In this document: positions 22,968-34,309 of the stretch, in pieces
Layout of the letters: each line of letters opens with the position of its first letter
How positions within the stretch are numbered: position 1 is the first letter of the stretch
From: Saxidomus purpurata
Taxonomy: Eukaryota; Mollusca; Bivalvia; Venerida; Veneridae
Assembly: GCA_022818135.1 (NCBI GenBank)
Contig: JAFMSR010000013.1
Span: forward strand, 26,364,281-26,428,280
Direction of reading: 5' to 3'
Length of the DNA stretch: 64,000 nt
Program-made: the position numbers and the translations under genes
Notes under the pieces: model-generated
Seen by the model: only the letters and a program-made list of their open reading frames with translations
What the model was told of the DNA's origin: nothing
Database searches by the model: none

Positions 22968-23920
22968 CTATCTTAAACGATGGCCGAGAGAGCATTTGGT
23001 ATCAAATAAGACATATGGGTGCCTTTTCTGGTATTCAGTCCTTACATTTACTATTTCTTACTCAAATAACTCCATTTGATTCCAAAAATGTAAGATCAAG
23101 ATGATCAAGCCCTGTCAGTAGATATGGGCCAGAAAATATTCTGCTGAAATAATGAAAATATACTATCATCTAGCCTGGTGGCGAGGCTAGGTCTATCTAT
23201 GGTATGCTAACTATGGGGAGCTTGACCTTGACGTATCTCAAATTCAGGTAGGAAGATTATACGGTCATGACTATATCAAGCTGTTAGGATAACTAAGTAT
23301 GCTCCAACATGGATGCAACTCTGACATAGTTCAAATTTCAAGAAGACACTAATTAGAGTGTGAAATCAGCGATTCTAGCCGGGCCTGCAAGTAATAAAAT
23401 CTTCAAGTAAGCTTATACTTATGTGTAAAAAAATGCTTAATTTCTTTTTAGTCTAAAAACAATATAAATATATGTAAATAATGCAAAATAATGAAAACAA
23501 AGAAATAAAAGTTAAAAAAAAACCTACGCCGGGAAAACCTCAAAAGATCTATACTCCTGTTCTTAACAACCTAGGCTAGTGCATTAAAATTGAAGTGTTT
23601 AAAGTGGAGGTTCTTATGAGGAGGGAACTACCTTAACATCTGAGCGCAAGCAAACTTTGTCAACTATGATACCCAAATGTCACCTCGTTACATCATTTAT
23701 AACGTCTCAAGTTAGCATGTACTAACACATTGATGTACTTAACGCGAACACTTACGTTTAGCGAGGGGTACAGTGACAGGATATGTCATGTGTATTTTAC
23801 CGGCTTGCCCATCAATATCTATTTATGTGTCATTGACCCATTAAACGGCTGGATATTTCTTGGGTGATAATAAAAACATCTATTATGGGATTAGCTAGAG
23901 TTATGGTTCTTGGTCAGCTT
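22968..23920. other. Non-coding interval
   Basis: No supported gene. The stretch 23160-23400 contains 'gagcttgaccttgacgtat' and related phrases of the degenerate clam repeats. Confidence 0.4.
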
Positions 23921-23924
23921 ATTT

Positions 23925-24000
23925 TTCAGCTTATTACCACTTAAATCAAGATAAGCGGGTCATCCATATCGTTTACAGCGTGCATACTGGCCTATGGGAT
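23925..24000 (-). pseudogene. Short chimeric TLR relic
   Basis: 23925-23957 (TTTTCAGCTTATTACCACTTA) matches the LRR coding region near 21180-21200. 23957-23998 (GCGGGTCATCCATATCGTTT, then ACAGCGTGCATACTGG) matches 57421-57465 of gene 3. The two are joined directly, so an internal deletion has occurred. Confidence 0.6.
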
Positions 24001-24053
24001 TTGTTGATTTTTGCAGAACATTTTTCGGTTCACTGTCTCTTTTCAGACTTGAT

Positions 24054-24580
24054 CAAAAAAACAAAAATAATATCAAACAGGGAATGCCACGTACCAAAAA
24101 CGCAGCCTCCCCAAAACGAGCCCCACAGCACCCAGAAGTGCACACCACCAACACACACACACACACACGCACACGCACACGCACACGCACACGCACACAA
24201 CACACACACAATCATGTACACACACAAACATACACTACCAACACACACAAGCATACAAAGCAAACACACGAGGACAAAACGAACAATTAAAGGAACACAG
24301 TGGGGCACCGCCTTGGAACGGTCAGTGGCAAAAACACCACTGGGGAGCTTAAACCGGTTTATGGTGCGCACCCAACCTCACTCTTACCCCCACCATGTTC
24401 CAAAGTCACAGGACAGTGTAAATAAAAGTAATCCCTGCTAGGTGAATCTCTAACACACGCAATGGAAACAAAAGGCATGGTATGTAAAACACAAAAATGC
24501 TCGTGTATAAATATATAAAAAGCAAACCTTGAGAACCAAAAAACGTATGTACTCAATGCATTTGCAGAAGGCAGAGCACC
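24054..24580 (-). mobile_element. R element, near full-length copy
   Basis: A 527-bp interspersed sequence. Read on the minus strand, it starts GGTGCTCTGCCTTCTGCAAA, passes AAACCGGTTTAAGCTCCCCA and a (GT)n tract, and ends in the T-rich tail GATATTATTTTTGTTTTTTT. Uninterrupted versions of the same flank at 14735-14770 and 59390-59420 show that it was inserted into pre-existing DNA after the flank had been duplicated. Many other copies lie in 37-47 kb. All copies share the tail and several are truncated at the other end, which fits target-primed retroposition. It has no evident coding capacity and no A/B-box promoter was recognised. Confidence 0.75.
24151..24237. repeat. (CA)n microsatellite inside the R element
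   Basis: Runs of CA interrupted by CG (ACACGCACACGCACAC). The matching tract in copy 40531-41060 is a purer (GT)n. Reading frames through it are spurious. Confidence 0.9.
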
Positions 24581-24599
24581 AAATTTTGTTTATTTTTAC

Positions 24600-25200
24600 G
24601 GAACTCCTGTTACTGTGGCAAAAGAAATGAAAATTTATAAAATACGCTGATCCAATTTATAATATATTTCACAGAAAAACCCCTGATTTATTTTCTTCAA
24701 GCGTTCTTAGTTGTCTACATATGCTAAAAAAGCCGTTATCTTGGAAACTCAAAAAAAAAATCCTTTCAGACATTAACAAATATTCTTATGATGAGCAAGA
24801 AGACTATAACTTTGCAAAAAAGTGTACTTGACATTCGGTGATCATTTACCAAACTGCTTCAAATGATTCTGTTCGTTTAACACATGGCTGTCACGGGACA
24901 TGACTCATTTCTGTCAAATGCCTGACAGTTTAAAGAAATCGCTGAAATATCTTACATAGCATAGATACAAAGCAGATCTGGTTCCATTTATAAATTTTAT
25001 ATCAAAATATTTCTATGAAACAATTAAGTTTTTAATAGGCTACACATATTATGTATTATTATCAATGCTATTTTTTATGGATTACATGAAATGTATCAGA
25101 CTGACATACGAAATGTGTAAAGTCTGTAAACTCTTAACTTTGCTAAGTCTGTAAACACCGATGGTTTACTTTTAAAAGTCTTTCGTGCTAAGAAATAAGG
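24600..25200. other. Non-coding duplicated flank
   Basis: Continues the block shared with 15360-15560 and 59450-60190 ('gtgatcatttaccaaactgcttcaaatg', 'acatggctgtcacgggacatgactcattt'). No gene seen. Confidence 0.5.
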
Positions 25201-25259
25201 GCAATTATTGTATAACATAAAAAGAAACAAGGGAGTGTATCCTGAATCTATATAGATTG

Positions 25260-26790
25260 GCATTGAAATACATCCTGTTTCTTTTACTAATTGTCTTCTA
25301 ACTTTAATTTATTTTGATTGGTTTGTTTTAAATAGCAACACTTCATACAGTGTCACTTCCTAGTTTAAAATAGAGCAAAGTACTTACATGCAAAGTTCTA
25401 TGTAAATATAAAATACAATATAAATAAATTCAGTGACACAAGAATGAGAATAACCGAGGATTTAAACTTGATTTCTATGTACCAAATTTCCAAATTATAC
25501 AACTTCTGTTTGAAATTAATGCGCTATCACTAATGTACTTCGCAAATGTAAGGTTTCATTGTGCGTACTAATATATAATAGCAAAACAGTAAATGTTGGA
25601 GGAAGGATATCTGATGCAAAAAATGATATGAAATGTAAACCACTAACAATGATAAGATGAGACAAGCATCGTGTCATGAAAACACGACCACTTAATAGTG
25701 GTTACATCACAGGTCGGAACGTTTTTCGAGGAACGTGCGACCTGTAGATATTTTTATCTTGAAAACCTATTGAAGTGTTTTTCCCTTAAGGTTAAACAAA
25801 ACACATTTCTTTCAATATAAACTTGAATGATATCCAAGACTAGATATGCTGTTCGACGATTTCTGATTCTTTAAGTTTAAGGGGTTAAGTGTCACTAATT
25901 ATCCACTTTAGTAAAATAACAAAGTGGTATTTTTTTCTGACATCCGGGCCCATAAATGCTTTATTGTTATGTAGAAGTGTAGAGAAGAGGCATTGTATGT
26001 TAAACTTATTGATGTTATACACCATGTTTCTATTACTACATTGTGTAATTGTCTTCTAACCTTAATTTATTTTGATTGGTTTGCTTTAAATATCAACACT
26101 TTATATAGTGTCACTTCCTAGTTTATACTAGCGCAAAATACTTACGTGCAATGTTCTATGTAAATACAAAATGCAATATAAATAAATTCAGTGACACAAG
26201 AATGGGAATAACCGAGGATTTAAACTTGAGTTTTATGTACCAAATTTCCAAATTATACAGCTTCTGTTTAAAATCAATGCGCTATTAATAATGCACTCCG
26301 CAAATGTAAGGTTTCATTGTGCGCACCAATATATAATGGCAAAACAGTAAATGTTGGAGGAAGGATATCTGATGCAAAAAATGATATGAAATGTAAACCA
26401 CTAACAATGATAAGATGAGACAAACATCGTGTCATGAAAACACGATCACTTGATAGTGGTTACATCACATGTCGGAACGTTCTTTCGAGGAACATGCGGC
26501 CTGTAGATATTTTTATCTTGTAAACCTGTTGAAGTGTTTGTCCCTTCAGATTAAACAAAAACAAATTTCTTCCAATAACAACTTGAAAGATATCCAAGAC
26601 TAGATATGTTGTTCGACAATTTCTTATTTTTTAAGTTTAAGTGGTCAAGTGTCACTAATTATCAACTTTTGTAAAATAATGAAGTGGCAGTTTTTGCAAC
26701 ACCCGGACACACTAAATGTTTTATTGTTATGTAGAAATGTAGATAAGAGGCATTGTATGTTATACTTATTTACTTATTGAATGACACATA
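25260..26790. repeat. Tandem duplication, two units of about 760 bp
   Basis: 25316-26073 and 26074-26790 are co-linear and highly similar. Shared markers are 'gattggtttg.tttaaat', 'aatgttggaggaaggatatctgatgc', 'aaaacacga.cact.aatagtggttacatcaca.gtcggaacgtt' and 'aggcattgtatgtta'. The same unit recurs at 16860-17250 and, diverged, at 51700-53080. No coding signal. Confidence 0.7.
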
Positions 26791-26799
26791 TTTATAAAA

Positions 26800-27751
26800 A
26801 ATGTAAAACTGTATTTATGTGAGGGTGACCTGGCATTTAAATAGATTGTGATCTTTATTTTGTCGCTTATGACATTAACAATTAAGCCAAATTCCATCGG
26901 ACAGTTCATACTAATGACATTCCAGTCACAGCTAAAACTTACACTTGCAACAGAATATAGGTCAATGTTTTTTTTTTAAAAACTAGCCAAAATCCATTGG
27001 TCAAGGATTATTTATACTGCAACAGTACAAAGTTCAATAAATTTGAAATTTCATATTAGATAGAAAACATGATGTCATGACAATCCTGTGCGATCCTGCA
27101 CAAGTCTGAATCTTTGTCATGATGTAGTATGTATGTTTTCTAGTTCGCTTGGCCCTAAATATTTTTGTTGATTTTAACTAACATCTGTTACAACTGTTTT
27201 TACAATTTTTATTCATGCATGTCTCATATTTTTAACAATCAACACATAATATGCAGCCATTCTGAAAACGAAAAATTATAAGAGACTGTCATATACAGCT
27301 GTGGTATGTACAACCCCATTACACCATTATATGAGAGGTTAAGGTCTTCATCGACGGTCTACTTGTCTAGCTTGACAGTTAATGAATAAAACTGCTTCAA
27401 AAATGTAATAACAGAAAATGTGTTTAAACTTAAATGCAGTGATATGAGATAAGTACATATGGTGACGAAATTAATTGTATAATGATCAAATATACCAAAC
27501 TTATGTTTGAAATAAACACACCCAGAAGAGAAAATAAGCTATAAAGTTGTGCTTGTGATTAAACGAAGTACTTTCCAAAATCGAGACGAGTATGTAAATA
27601 ATGCTTTTATTTATCGATTATACAATCTTAAAACGCACATGTTAACAACAGACAGCAATGCATTTCTTTATCATATGATCATATCTGACGATGGCAATGC
27701 CAAATTTTATGACACGCAATTGAAGTACTAGTGAAACACCATATGACACAT
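26800..27751. other. Non-coding interval; 3' flank of TLR gene 2
   Basis: 27170-27750 matches the flanks of TLR genes 1 and 3. No independent gene seen. Confidence 0.5.
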
Positions 27752-30700
27752 TCAGACAAGTGGTATTCTAATATTTGCTTCCCTTCCAAACGCGCTTCCA
27801 ATTTCTTCATTCAAACGATTGTTCTGCTTGTTATAAACGAGCGAGTCTAGCAAGAATTGCTTCAAGGCTGGATCGTTATAGTCACATGTTTTATATTTAT
27901 CAAAGTAGCTTCTCAAATCACCTGGCATATCCAGATTCCTTAACTCCCCTGTTGTTATTACAAGTAAATAGTTGTAACCGCTTAGTTTTGATTTAGAAAT
28001 AACAGTTGACAATATATATAGTGCAATTTCATATCTTTCTTCTTTTAGCATTTCTGGGGACAAGATGAAAATGACATGTAGAGGCTTGTCTAATACTACG
28101 TCTATCTCGTCTCGCATGTCTGTACCAGCAACAAACGCATTTTCGAAATGCTCAATATTTTGACGATTTTCCCGAAGGAATGGAATTAAATTGTCATTCA
28201 GCTCTTTAGACAGAACATCGTCCTCAGTTGGATACATAACATAGTTAAGACCGTTTTCATTGTTATCAAAAACTGCATGTGTATTATCCATTTCCATGTA
28301 TGGATCATCCTGCAATTTTGGCATCAGATATACCACTTTATCGACGAGAAGTTTTGAATTCTCTTTAATAAAAGCCTTTGTCCGCAAAAACTTTCTTATA
28401 CTGTCTTCCTCACATTGCTTGCAAAATTCCCCACTGGCAATAAGTATAATCGAATTGAAGTCGCCACTAACTGCACGCTGGTATGCGGTGTTCCAGCCTG
28501 CCATGATCAAGTCATCTTCAGTGATATGACCAGATACGTAAAATATTATCCTTTTAGATTTATGAATGAGTCTCTCTATGTTATCCACTGAAGAAAGTCC
28601 AATTATAAAATTTCTGGTGAGATCAGCCACACGATATCCTCTAGCGGTTAGACTATTTAAGAGTTTTTCATGTGCCATCTGTCTCTTCTGTTCAGTGTAT
28701 ATAACACAAGCGTCATAAAGGAAAGACGATTCGTCCCCTGGCAAACTATCGAAAGGACGTAAACCAGTGTACATGTATAATAACACTTTCACAGTAAATC
28801 TTTGAAAATAAACCGTAAGTGAGACTGTTACCAATACGAACAGAATGCATCCAATTACAATGGCTGGGAAGATAACATGTTCAGCGACGCTAAACTTCGA
28901 TGAGTTTAATTCTGGACAAAGAAACATATATGAAGGGACTGATATGAGCTGTTTAAATTTACTTGAATTATATGTACATTTCACTTGGTTCCAATCTGTT
29001 ACAGGTGTTGTCCTATTTAAAAGCCACTCTTTCATCCATTTTGTGTGACAGTCACAGATAAAGGGGTTGTGACTTAATGCTAGCTTGGAGACATTTAAAC
29101 TCTTTAGCTGTACTGGTAACGATGTAAAGTGGTTGTTATTCAGCAAGACACTTTTAATATTTCTAGGAAAAGACAAAATCACTGACGGGCTTAATTCATG
29201 GACGTTATTGTTGGATATATCTAAAGCTAATATGTTTTTAAAATATTCTTTTGAAGTGATATTTGTAATATTTGAATTTTGGAACCACAGTTCAAGATTG
29301 CCATTTGGTACTTCCAATGGAAATGTTGTGACGTTTATATTCCTACAGTCAACTATAATGTTTTGTGAAGTAAGTCTTTTGTAACATTTGCACTTTGGGG
29401 GACAATCTGTAGACGGAAACGGACAACGCATTTCTTCTAATGTTATACTTTTGAGAGGGCGTCCACGAAGATCAAAGGGAAACATACATGTCCAGTTGAT
29501 GTTAAAAGCAGCCTCTTTGATCACCGGGGAGCAGGAACAATCGATAGGGTTGCCTGTTCCTTTTACTTCAATTACATTCAGCAGAATACCGAGTGTATAA
29601 AAATCATTAACATCTAGTCCACCGAATGAGACATCCCTTATGCGACAATATGAAAGATCCAACACAGACCTTGATGATAAACTGTCAATTTGATTAAGAT
29701 GTGTACTCGGATCATCAAACGCTCCGTCTTTGTAGGCGGCTGACATATCAAGAAAGTTAAAATGTTTTATAAGAGTTTTAAAACTATTTTCATCCACGCT
29801 ACAATGATTCAAATCAATCAATTGCAGATGTTTTGCATATAATGGTAAAACAGGAATTGTTTTGATGTTGTTATACCGTAGAAATACCTTTTGTATCGTG
29901 GACATCTGTTCTTGTAGAAAGTCTTTAGGTAGAGTGTTAATGAAGTTGTATTCTAAATGTATCTCCTCAAGAACGTGTAAGCTTGAGAAAAGATTTCCAT
30001 CTATATCAGTTAGTAAATTGTGCGACAAATCCAAATACGTTAGATTACCTAAAAAATGAAAAACTGTAGAGTCCAAGTGTTTCAGCTTATTTCCGCTTAA
30101 ATGAAGATGTTCGAGTGAAGTTTGACAGCGGAAGAGATCTGGCTGGATATCAGTAAGCGCGTTCTTTGACAGATCCAAACGTGTCATTCCTTTCACGTTC
30201 CAAAAAATGTTTCTTTCAAATATGCTTACTGAAACATTGTTGATAACAATGTTATCAATATGTCCACTAAATGTAACCATTTTGTTTGAGAATGTAGTGA
30301 TATCGTAGAGAAAGAATGACCATGTACGGACTGTGTATATGTTCAACGGATCTTCTCTGTCGTATAGAGAATTAGCCTTACTCCATGGGAACTTCAAACC
30401 TGTTTGTAAGTTAACTGAACGCAGAGTTACGGCATGTGCTCTAGGAAATTTGTTATTTAAAGTAAAATAACTTATGTTATTCGTATTGCAACCGGTAAGT
30501 CTGAGAAAAGTTAAGTTTTCAAAGTTCTCTTTACAATTTTCCCAGAAAAATTGATTGACTACTGTACTGTGTGTACTTGAACTACTGCAGTTAAGTGAAA
30601 AGTCGAGCATTTGAAGCCCTTTTAAAAGTGAACAGTTAGACCCGACGGAAACGGAGGAAGTATTTGATATTGACAAAGCGTATACCCTTCCAAAATGGTC

Positions 30701-31078
30701 AAACAGCGACATTTCGTCAAAGTCAACAAAACATCCGTCGATTATTAATTCTACATTAATTGTTGCATTTATTTGATCTGACACATTGCCTTCGTATTTA
30801 AAATGGATCCAGGCTGTTGCAACACAAGTAAATGTCAGTTGCACGTTCATTTGTTTTTTAAGTATGCGTTTGGTGAACGTTGAGTATATTTCCGACACAT
30901 CTATATCACAAACCGCCAGCTTCCCATTTATCTCATACAGTGTAAGTCCATCCCAGAATGAAGATAGGTTCTCTGATCCGTATTTTTCAAACGTTTGCAA
31001 GAAAGTACAGGGTCTATCAGCTGTTAAGACATCATAAGAAAAAAAGACCAACAAGGGATATATCACAAAACGGAACAT
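27752..31078 (-). CDS. Toll-like receptor with two TIR domains (gene 2)
   Basis: A single-exon receptor paralogue of gene 1, 1108 residues if begun at ATG 31078. That start aligns with the starts of genes 1 and 3 (each preceded by ...AACTAAA). An upstream in-frame ATG at 31099 would add seven residues. Order: signal peptide (FRFVIYPLLVFFSYDVLTA), LRRs, LRRCT-LRRNT double cysteine cluster, LRRs, second LRRCT, membrane helix (FPAIVIGCILFVLVTVSLTV), TIR1 (box 1 DACVIYT, BB loop RNFIIG) and TIR2 (YVMYPTEDD, NAFVAG, ILSPEMLK, RYE). As in its paralogues, the BB-loop proline is absent in both TIRs. The N-terminal ectodomain differs clearly from gene 1, while the membrane and TIR part is nearly the same. 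This suggests ligand-side diversification or homogenised tails. The 5' flank is not shared with genes 1 and 3. Confidence 0.93.
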   Translation of the reverse strand: MFRFVIYPLLVFFSYDVLTADRPCTFLQTFEKYGSENLSSFWDGLTLYEINGKLAVCDIDVSEIYSTFTKRILKKQMNVQLTFTCVATAWIHFKYEGNVSDQINATINVELIIDGCFVDFDEMSLFDHFGRVYALSISNTSSVSVGSNCSLLKGLQMLDFSLNCSSSSTHSTVVNQFFWENCKENFENLTFLRLTGCNTNNISYFTLNNKFPRAHAVTLRSVNLQTGLKFPWSKANSLYDREDPLNIYTVRTWSFFLYDITTFSNKMVTFSGHIDNIVINNVSVSIFERNIFWNVKGMTRLDLSKNALTDIQPDLFRCQTSLEHLHLSGNKLKHLDSTVFHFLGNLTYLDLSHNLLTDIDGNLFSSLHVLEEIHLEYNFINTLPKDFLQEQMSTIQKVFLRYNNIKTIPVLPLYAKHLQLIDLNHCSVDENSFKTLIKHFNFLDMSAAYKDGAFDDPSTHLNQIDSLSSRSVLDLSYCRIRDVSFGGLDVNDFYTLGILLNVIEVKGTGNPIDCSCSPVIKEAAFNINWTCMFPFDLRGRPLKSITLEEMRCPFPSTDCPPKCKCYKRLTSQNIIVDCRNINVTTFPLEVPNGNLELWFQNSNITNITSKEYFKNILALDISNNNVHELSPSVILSFPRNIKSVLLNNNHFTSLPVQLKSLNVSKLALSHNPFICDCHTKWMKEWLLNRTTPVTDWNQVKCTYNSSKFKQLISVPSYMFLCPELNSSKFSVAEHVIFPAIVIGCILFVLVTVSLTVYFQRFTVKVLLYMYTGLRPFDSLPGDESSFLYDACVIYTEQKRQMAHEKLLNSLTARGYRVADLTRNFIIGLSSVDNIERLIHKSKRIIFYVSGHITEDDLIMAGWNTAYQRAVSGDFNSIILIASGEFCKQCEEDSIRKFLRTKAFIKENSKLLVDKVVYLMPKLQDDPYMEMDNTHAVFDNNENGLNYVMYPTEDDVLSKELNDNLIPFLRENRQNIEHFENAFVAGTDMRDEIDVVLDKPLHVIFILSPEMLKEERYEIALYILSTVISKSKLSGYNYLLVITTGELRNLDMPGDLRSYFDKYKTCDYNDPALKQFLLDSLVYNKQNNRLNEEIGSAFGREANIRIPLV

Positions 31079-31099
31079 TTTAGTTATCCTGCTAACCAT

Positions 31100-31973
31100 C
31101 AAAATAAACTTTATATTCGTTTAAAATTGACAGAAAAATTGCAGTTTACTTTGTGTGTTTCCAACCACTTAATTTGCCATATATAGTATTTGATGAAGCG
31201 TTGCAACTTGAACATAAAATTAAACAAACACTTTCATAGTTTAGATATCTAAAAGCACTTATCTTCTCTAATGTCTTCAAGGTGACGGCAATGTCATAAT
31301 CTACAGTTGCCTCTCGAAAGCCAGCGACCATTCCAAAAACGCTCGACCTGAAAAGAAATTCAACTTAACAAGTCTAGACAAAAGTCAAGAATGTATCTTT
31401 TTGCAACAAGATGTTTTTTTTCATGAATTACCCCTTTTGGTCGTTTTTCTAAATCAACCCATAAAACAAGAATCTCCATAGCTCAGTGCATCGACTTCAC
31501 TTATGAAGTAGAACTTTTACTCAAAATTATGATAAAGTTAATGACTTTTTCTTATGATGTTTGTTTTCACTTTTACTTTTCTTTCTTCTTAATATATAAA
31601 CAGCATTTGTTTATTTTGTCATTTATGAGTAAAATCTTTAAGATATTTTTTATACAACGCGTTTAAAGATCAGGAGGCGTCGTTTAAGTATGTTTTTGTA
31701 CAACCGTCAAACTTCTGTTTGAACTGAAATCTTTATTTGTTTAAACTCTAAGTAGTGACATGTTGCACGATTCCCATACATGTCAGACGTGTTAGCAAAC
31801 AAGCATACATGTCGTACATGCGTGTATATAGAAATGATCAAAACTTTAATCAGACAAAGAAAGAAGATCATAAAAGAAAGCAGATAAATTGAGATAGAAC
31901 ACGAGGATTCTGCAAAACAAAAAATTCATAAATGAGATTATCTATACTTTATTAAAGTGCAATTATTGCTTAA
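31100..31973. other. Non-coding interval
   Basis: 5' flank of TLR gene 2. It lacks the conserved block found upstream of the other two genes. No gene seen. Confidence 0.45.
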
Positions 31974-32346
31974 AGGGACATTCCCTATAACTGAAGTCAA
32001 ACTAAATAACCTCTAAAAACATAAATAATATAATCTTTGGAAGTATTATGACTTAACCCAAAAGTTTCAGCTATATGCATTCACAGCCATTATCGATAAA
32101 ATCAGCAGTTTAAAATATACTGCAGTACCGTTTACCATTCAATAATCTATGTAGAGTTGTTGTTGTACAATTAATGGGTGGATGCGATTTATTACAGAAA
32201 GCCTCTATATTGATTAATTGTGGTAAAATGAGGCATTTTTCGCCATAGGTTTTTCTTTGAAATTGTATTTATTTATCATTTTACGTTCATTGAACACATA
32301 ATCTATGTTTTGATAATATAATCTGCTAGATGTAGGGAGTGCCCCT
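31974..32346. mobile_element. piggyBac-like MITE with TTAA target duplications
   Basis: 373 bp bounded by TTAA at 31970-31973 and 32347-32350. The terminal inverted repeats are AGGGACATTCCCTA at the left and the reverse complement AGGGGCACTCCCTA at the right, 12 of 14 positions matching. TTAA duplications with short TIRs are diagnostic of piggyBac-type transposition. No transposase is encoded, so it is non-autonomous. Confidence 0.7.
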
Positions 32347-32774
32347 TTAATATTTCTTGAATATTAAACTATGTGCTCAAATGTAATGTTTCATGTGTTT
32401 ATATTTAATAAAGACAGAGTTAATAGCTGGATTTGTTCTAAGCTTTTGACCTTGTACCTCTTGTTATATATCTATTTTAACATTACAAGGGATAGGCCTA
32501 CAATGTTTTTGGGTTCACGTATTTTTTTCTATCTACAATATTGTCTAACGAGACCCTAAAGTGTATTGATGTTTCATTAACGGATTGAAAGCAGATTTCT
32601 CTCATCAAAGTAGCTCCCCGGACGTGACGAAGACCCTGACAGAACAAACGTGAGAAGAGTGACCCCTAAGAGTCATATTGCTTCATTCATAGACGGCATA
32701 GAAAGTGAAAATTTCACCTTTCAATTGCATGATTTATAAGTTTCTTTCCAACAAATAGCTAACGTGTACCTAGT

Positions 32775-33178
32775 AAACAGGTCGCTTCCGTTAATGTTAA
32801 AATCTTGAATAGGTTAATTCATGCTAAATATATGTTAACCTCCCTTGATCTGAATTGCCAGTCATATTGGTAGGCAACTTTCCTTTAAGTTAAAGTTGAA
32901 AATCTACTAAACGGTTATAAAATAATCAGATTTATATTCATTATTAATCCGTGATGCCGATATGGGCAGATAAGAAAATGTGGTTGTTACGTACAAATTA
33001 TCTTGGTCTTTTCTTAATTATCACGTATTTAAGAAAACACTCATAATAATGCTTATCAGTTTTGTCTGTCAAAATAGCTGACAATTCAGAAAAAGGGAGG
33101 TATAGATATACGGTAGTTGATGTGGGAACATGAATTAACCATTTCAAGATTTTAACATTAACAGAAGCGACCTGTTTG
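32775..33178. mobile_element. Long-TIR (foldback-like) element of about 400 bp
   Basis: Inverted arms of about 85-110 bases. The left arm AAACAGGTCGCTTCCGTTAA...ATCTTGAATAGGTTAATTCATG (32775-32823) and ACCTCCCTTGATCTGAATTG (32838-32857) both reappear as reverse complements at 33129-33177 and 33082-33101. A partial relative lies at 5735-5925. No ORF. No certain target duplication was found. Confidence 0.6.
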
Positions 33179-33394
33179 CAGTTTCTTTGGTTACTGAATT
33201 ATCATTTTGAGATAAAAGGCAACAACACATGTACATTTTGTATATCCACTGGGAATAGTTTATGGTAATAACCTGCATATAAAAAACATGTAAATTGATT
33301 AAATCTTTAAATAAGGAAAATAAAGTATGTCCAAGGCCCAAAATTATTTATAAATGATTATGCTGTAAGGTCTTCTTCAACTTCAAAATTTATC

Positions 33395-33564
33395 TTTCCG
33401 TCTAAGAAAGCTGCTGGGGTCGAAATGTCGAGTTGAACCGGAAGCAGCTAGTTTCGATGTTCCCCTTATTCTCTGCGAGGATGAAGATCTTCCGGCAAGG
33501 CCAACTCTTTTTCGAAGCTTGTTAACAAACGTTGTTTCTTCGCTAGCGTGGCCTGAAAATACAC
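33395..33564 (-). CDS. Probable terminal exon of an unknown gene
   Basis: On the minus strand a good acceptor (gtgtattttcag, ending at 33565) is followed by an open frame of 56 codons to a TGA near 33395. It encodes HASEETTFVNKLRKRVGL, a Ser/Arg-rich linker and RHFDPSSFLRRKDKF. The composition is protein-like (basic, Ser-rich), unlike surrounding spurious frames, and it is too short for a plain ORF search. Preceding exons would lie to the right, perhaps beyond the retrotransposon at 35-48.5 kb, which would then sit in an intron. The family is not recognised. Confidence 0.45.
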
Positions 33565-33737
33565 TTCAGCCATTTTATTTATGAAATAACATCCGTTCAA
33601 GCAAGCAATGTTCATTGTCTAACAAACAATGATTTGGAGTTATGATGCGCAGAAATTAACCACGAGTGACCTGAGTGGTTTATGACACTTTTTTTTACTG
33701 CGCATTAGAACGACAAAGAGGTGTTTATATAGAGGAT

Positions 33738-33891
33738 AATTGTTGGTTTCGATGTAAGATCACGACATAATTTCACCGAGTGGGCACCAAAAGTGATATT
33801 TTTACGAGTGGCGCAGCCACGAGTGAAAATAACTACTTTTGGTGTTCACGAGTGAAATTAGCGTGATATGACATCGATACCAACAATTTTT
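33738..33891. repeat. Imperfect palindrome of about 154 bp
   Basis: The two halves are inverted copies: AATTGTTGGTTTCGATGT..ATCACG..ATTTCACCGAGTGGGCACCAAAAGTGATATTTTTACGAGTGGC at the left against AATTGTTGGTATCGATGTCA and TTTCACTCGTGAACACCAAA read on the minus strand at the right. The centre is near 33814 in GTGGCGCAGCCACGAG. It may be the core of a MITE extending to about 34310 (AT-rich, with a 'gtttatggcataaaaaa' end). Confidence 0.6.
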
Positions 33892-34309
33892 CTGTTTATT
33901 TTATGTTTTAAACTCTATTATTGTTGAGTTTGTTTCAATAAAATGTTGAAAATCGCGGGAAACGTCATTAGAAAGCAAAACATTTGTGACGTCATTTTAA
34001 CGACGTCATCGACGTATGGTTTCCAACATTCTTTACGCTGAGTTTACTATTAAATGTTAATCCGGGTAGAAGATTTTGATAATTTCACTGAGTGAACAGT
34101 GAGTTTATCAGGATATAATCCACCGTTATATTTCGATAAACCACCGAAAAACATGAAATAAAAGACGATAATAACGCCGAAAAGGATGTTATTTCGATTC
34201 TAACATGACTTAATAATTACAGAAGGTGAAGAAATGTAAAAAAAAATATTTTGTACGCGGATATTAATGACGTCATAACGGTCCGCTCGTCAAAACGCTG
34301 TTTATGGCA

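Noticed and set aside
31078..31102. Upstream extension of TLR gene 2 (start at 31099 or the TTG at 31102)
   Set aside because: The two paralogues begin at the position equivalent to 31078, which also gives a cleaner signal peptide.
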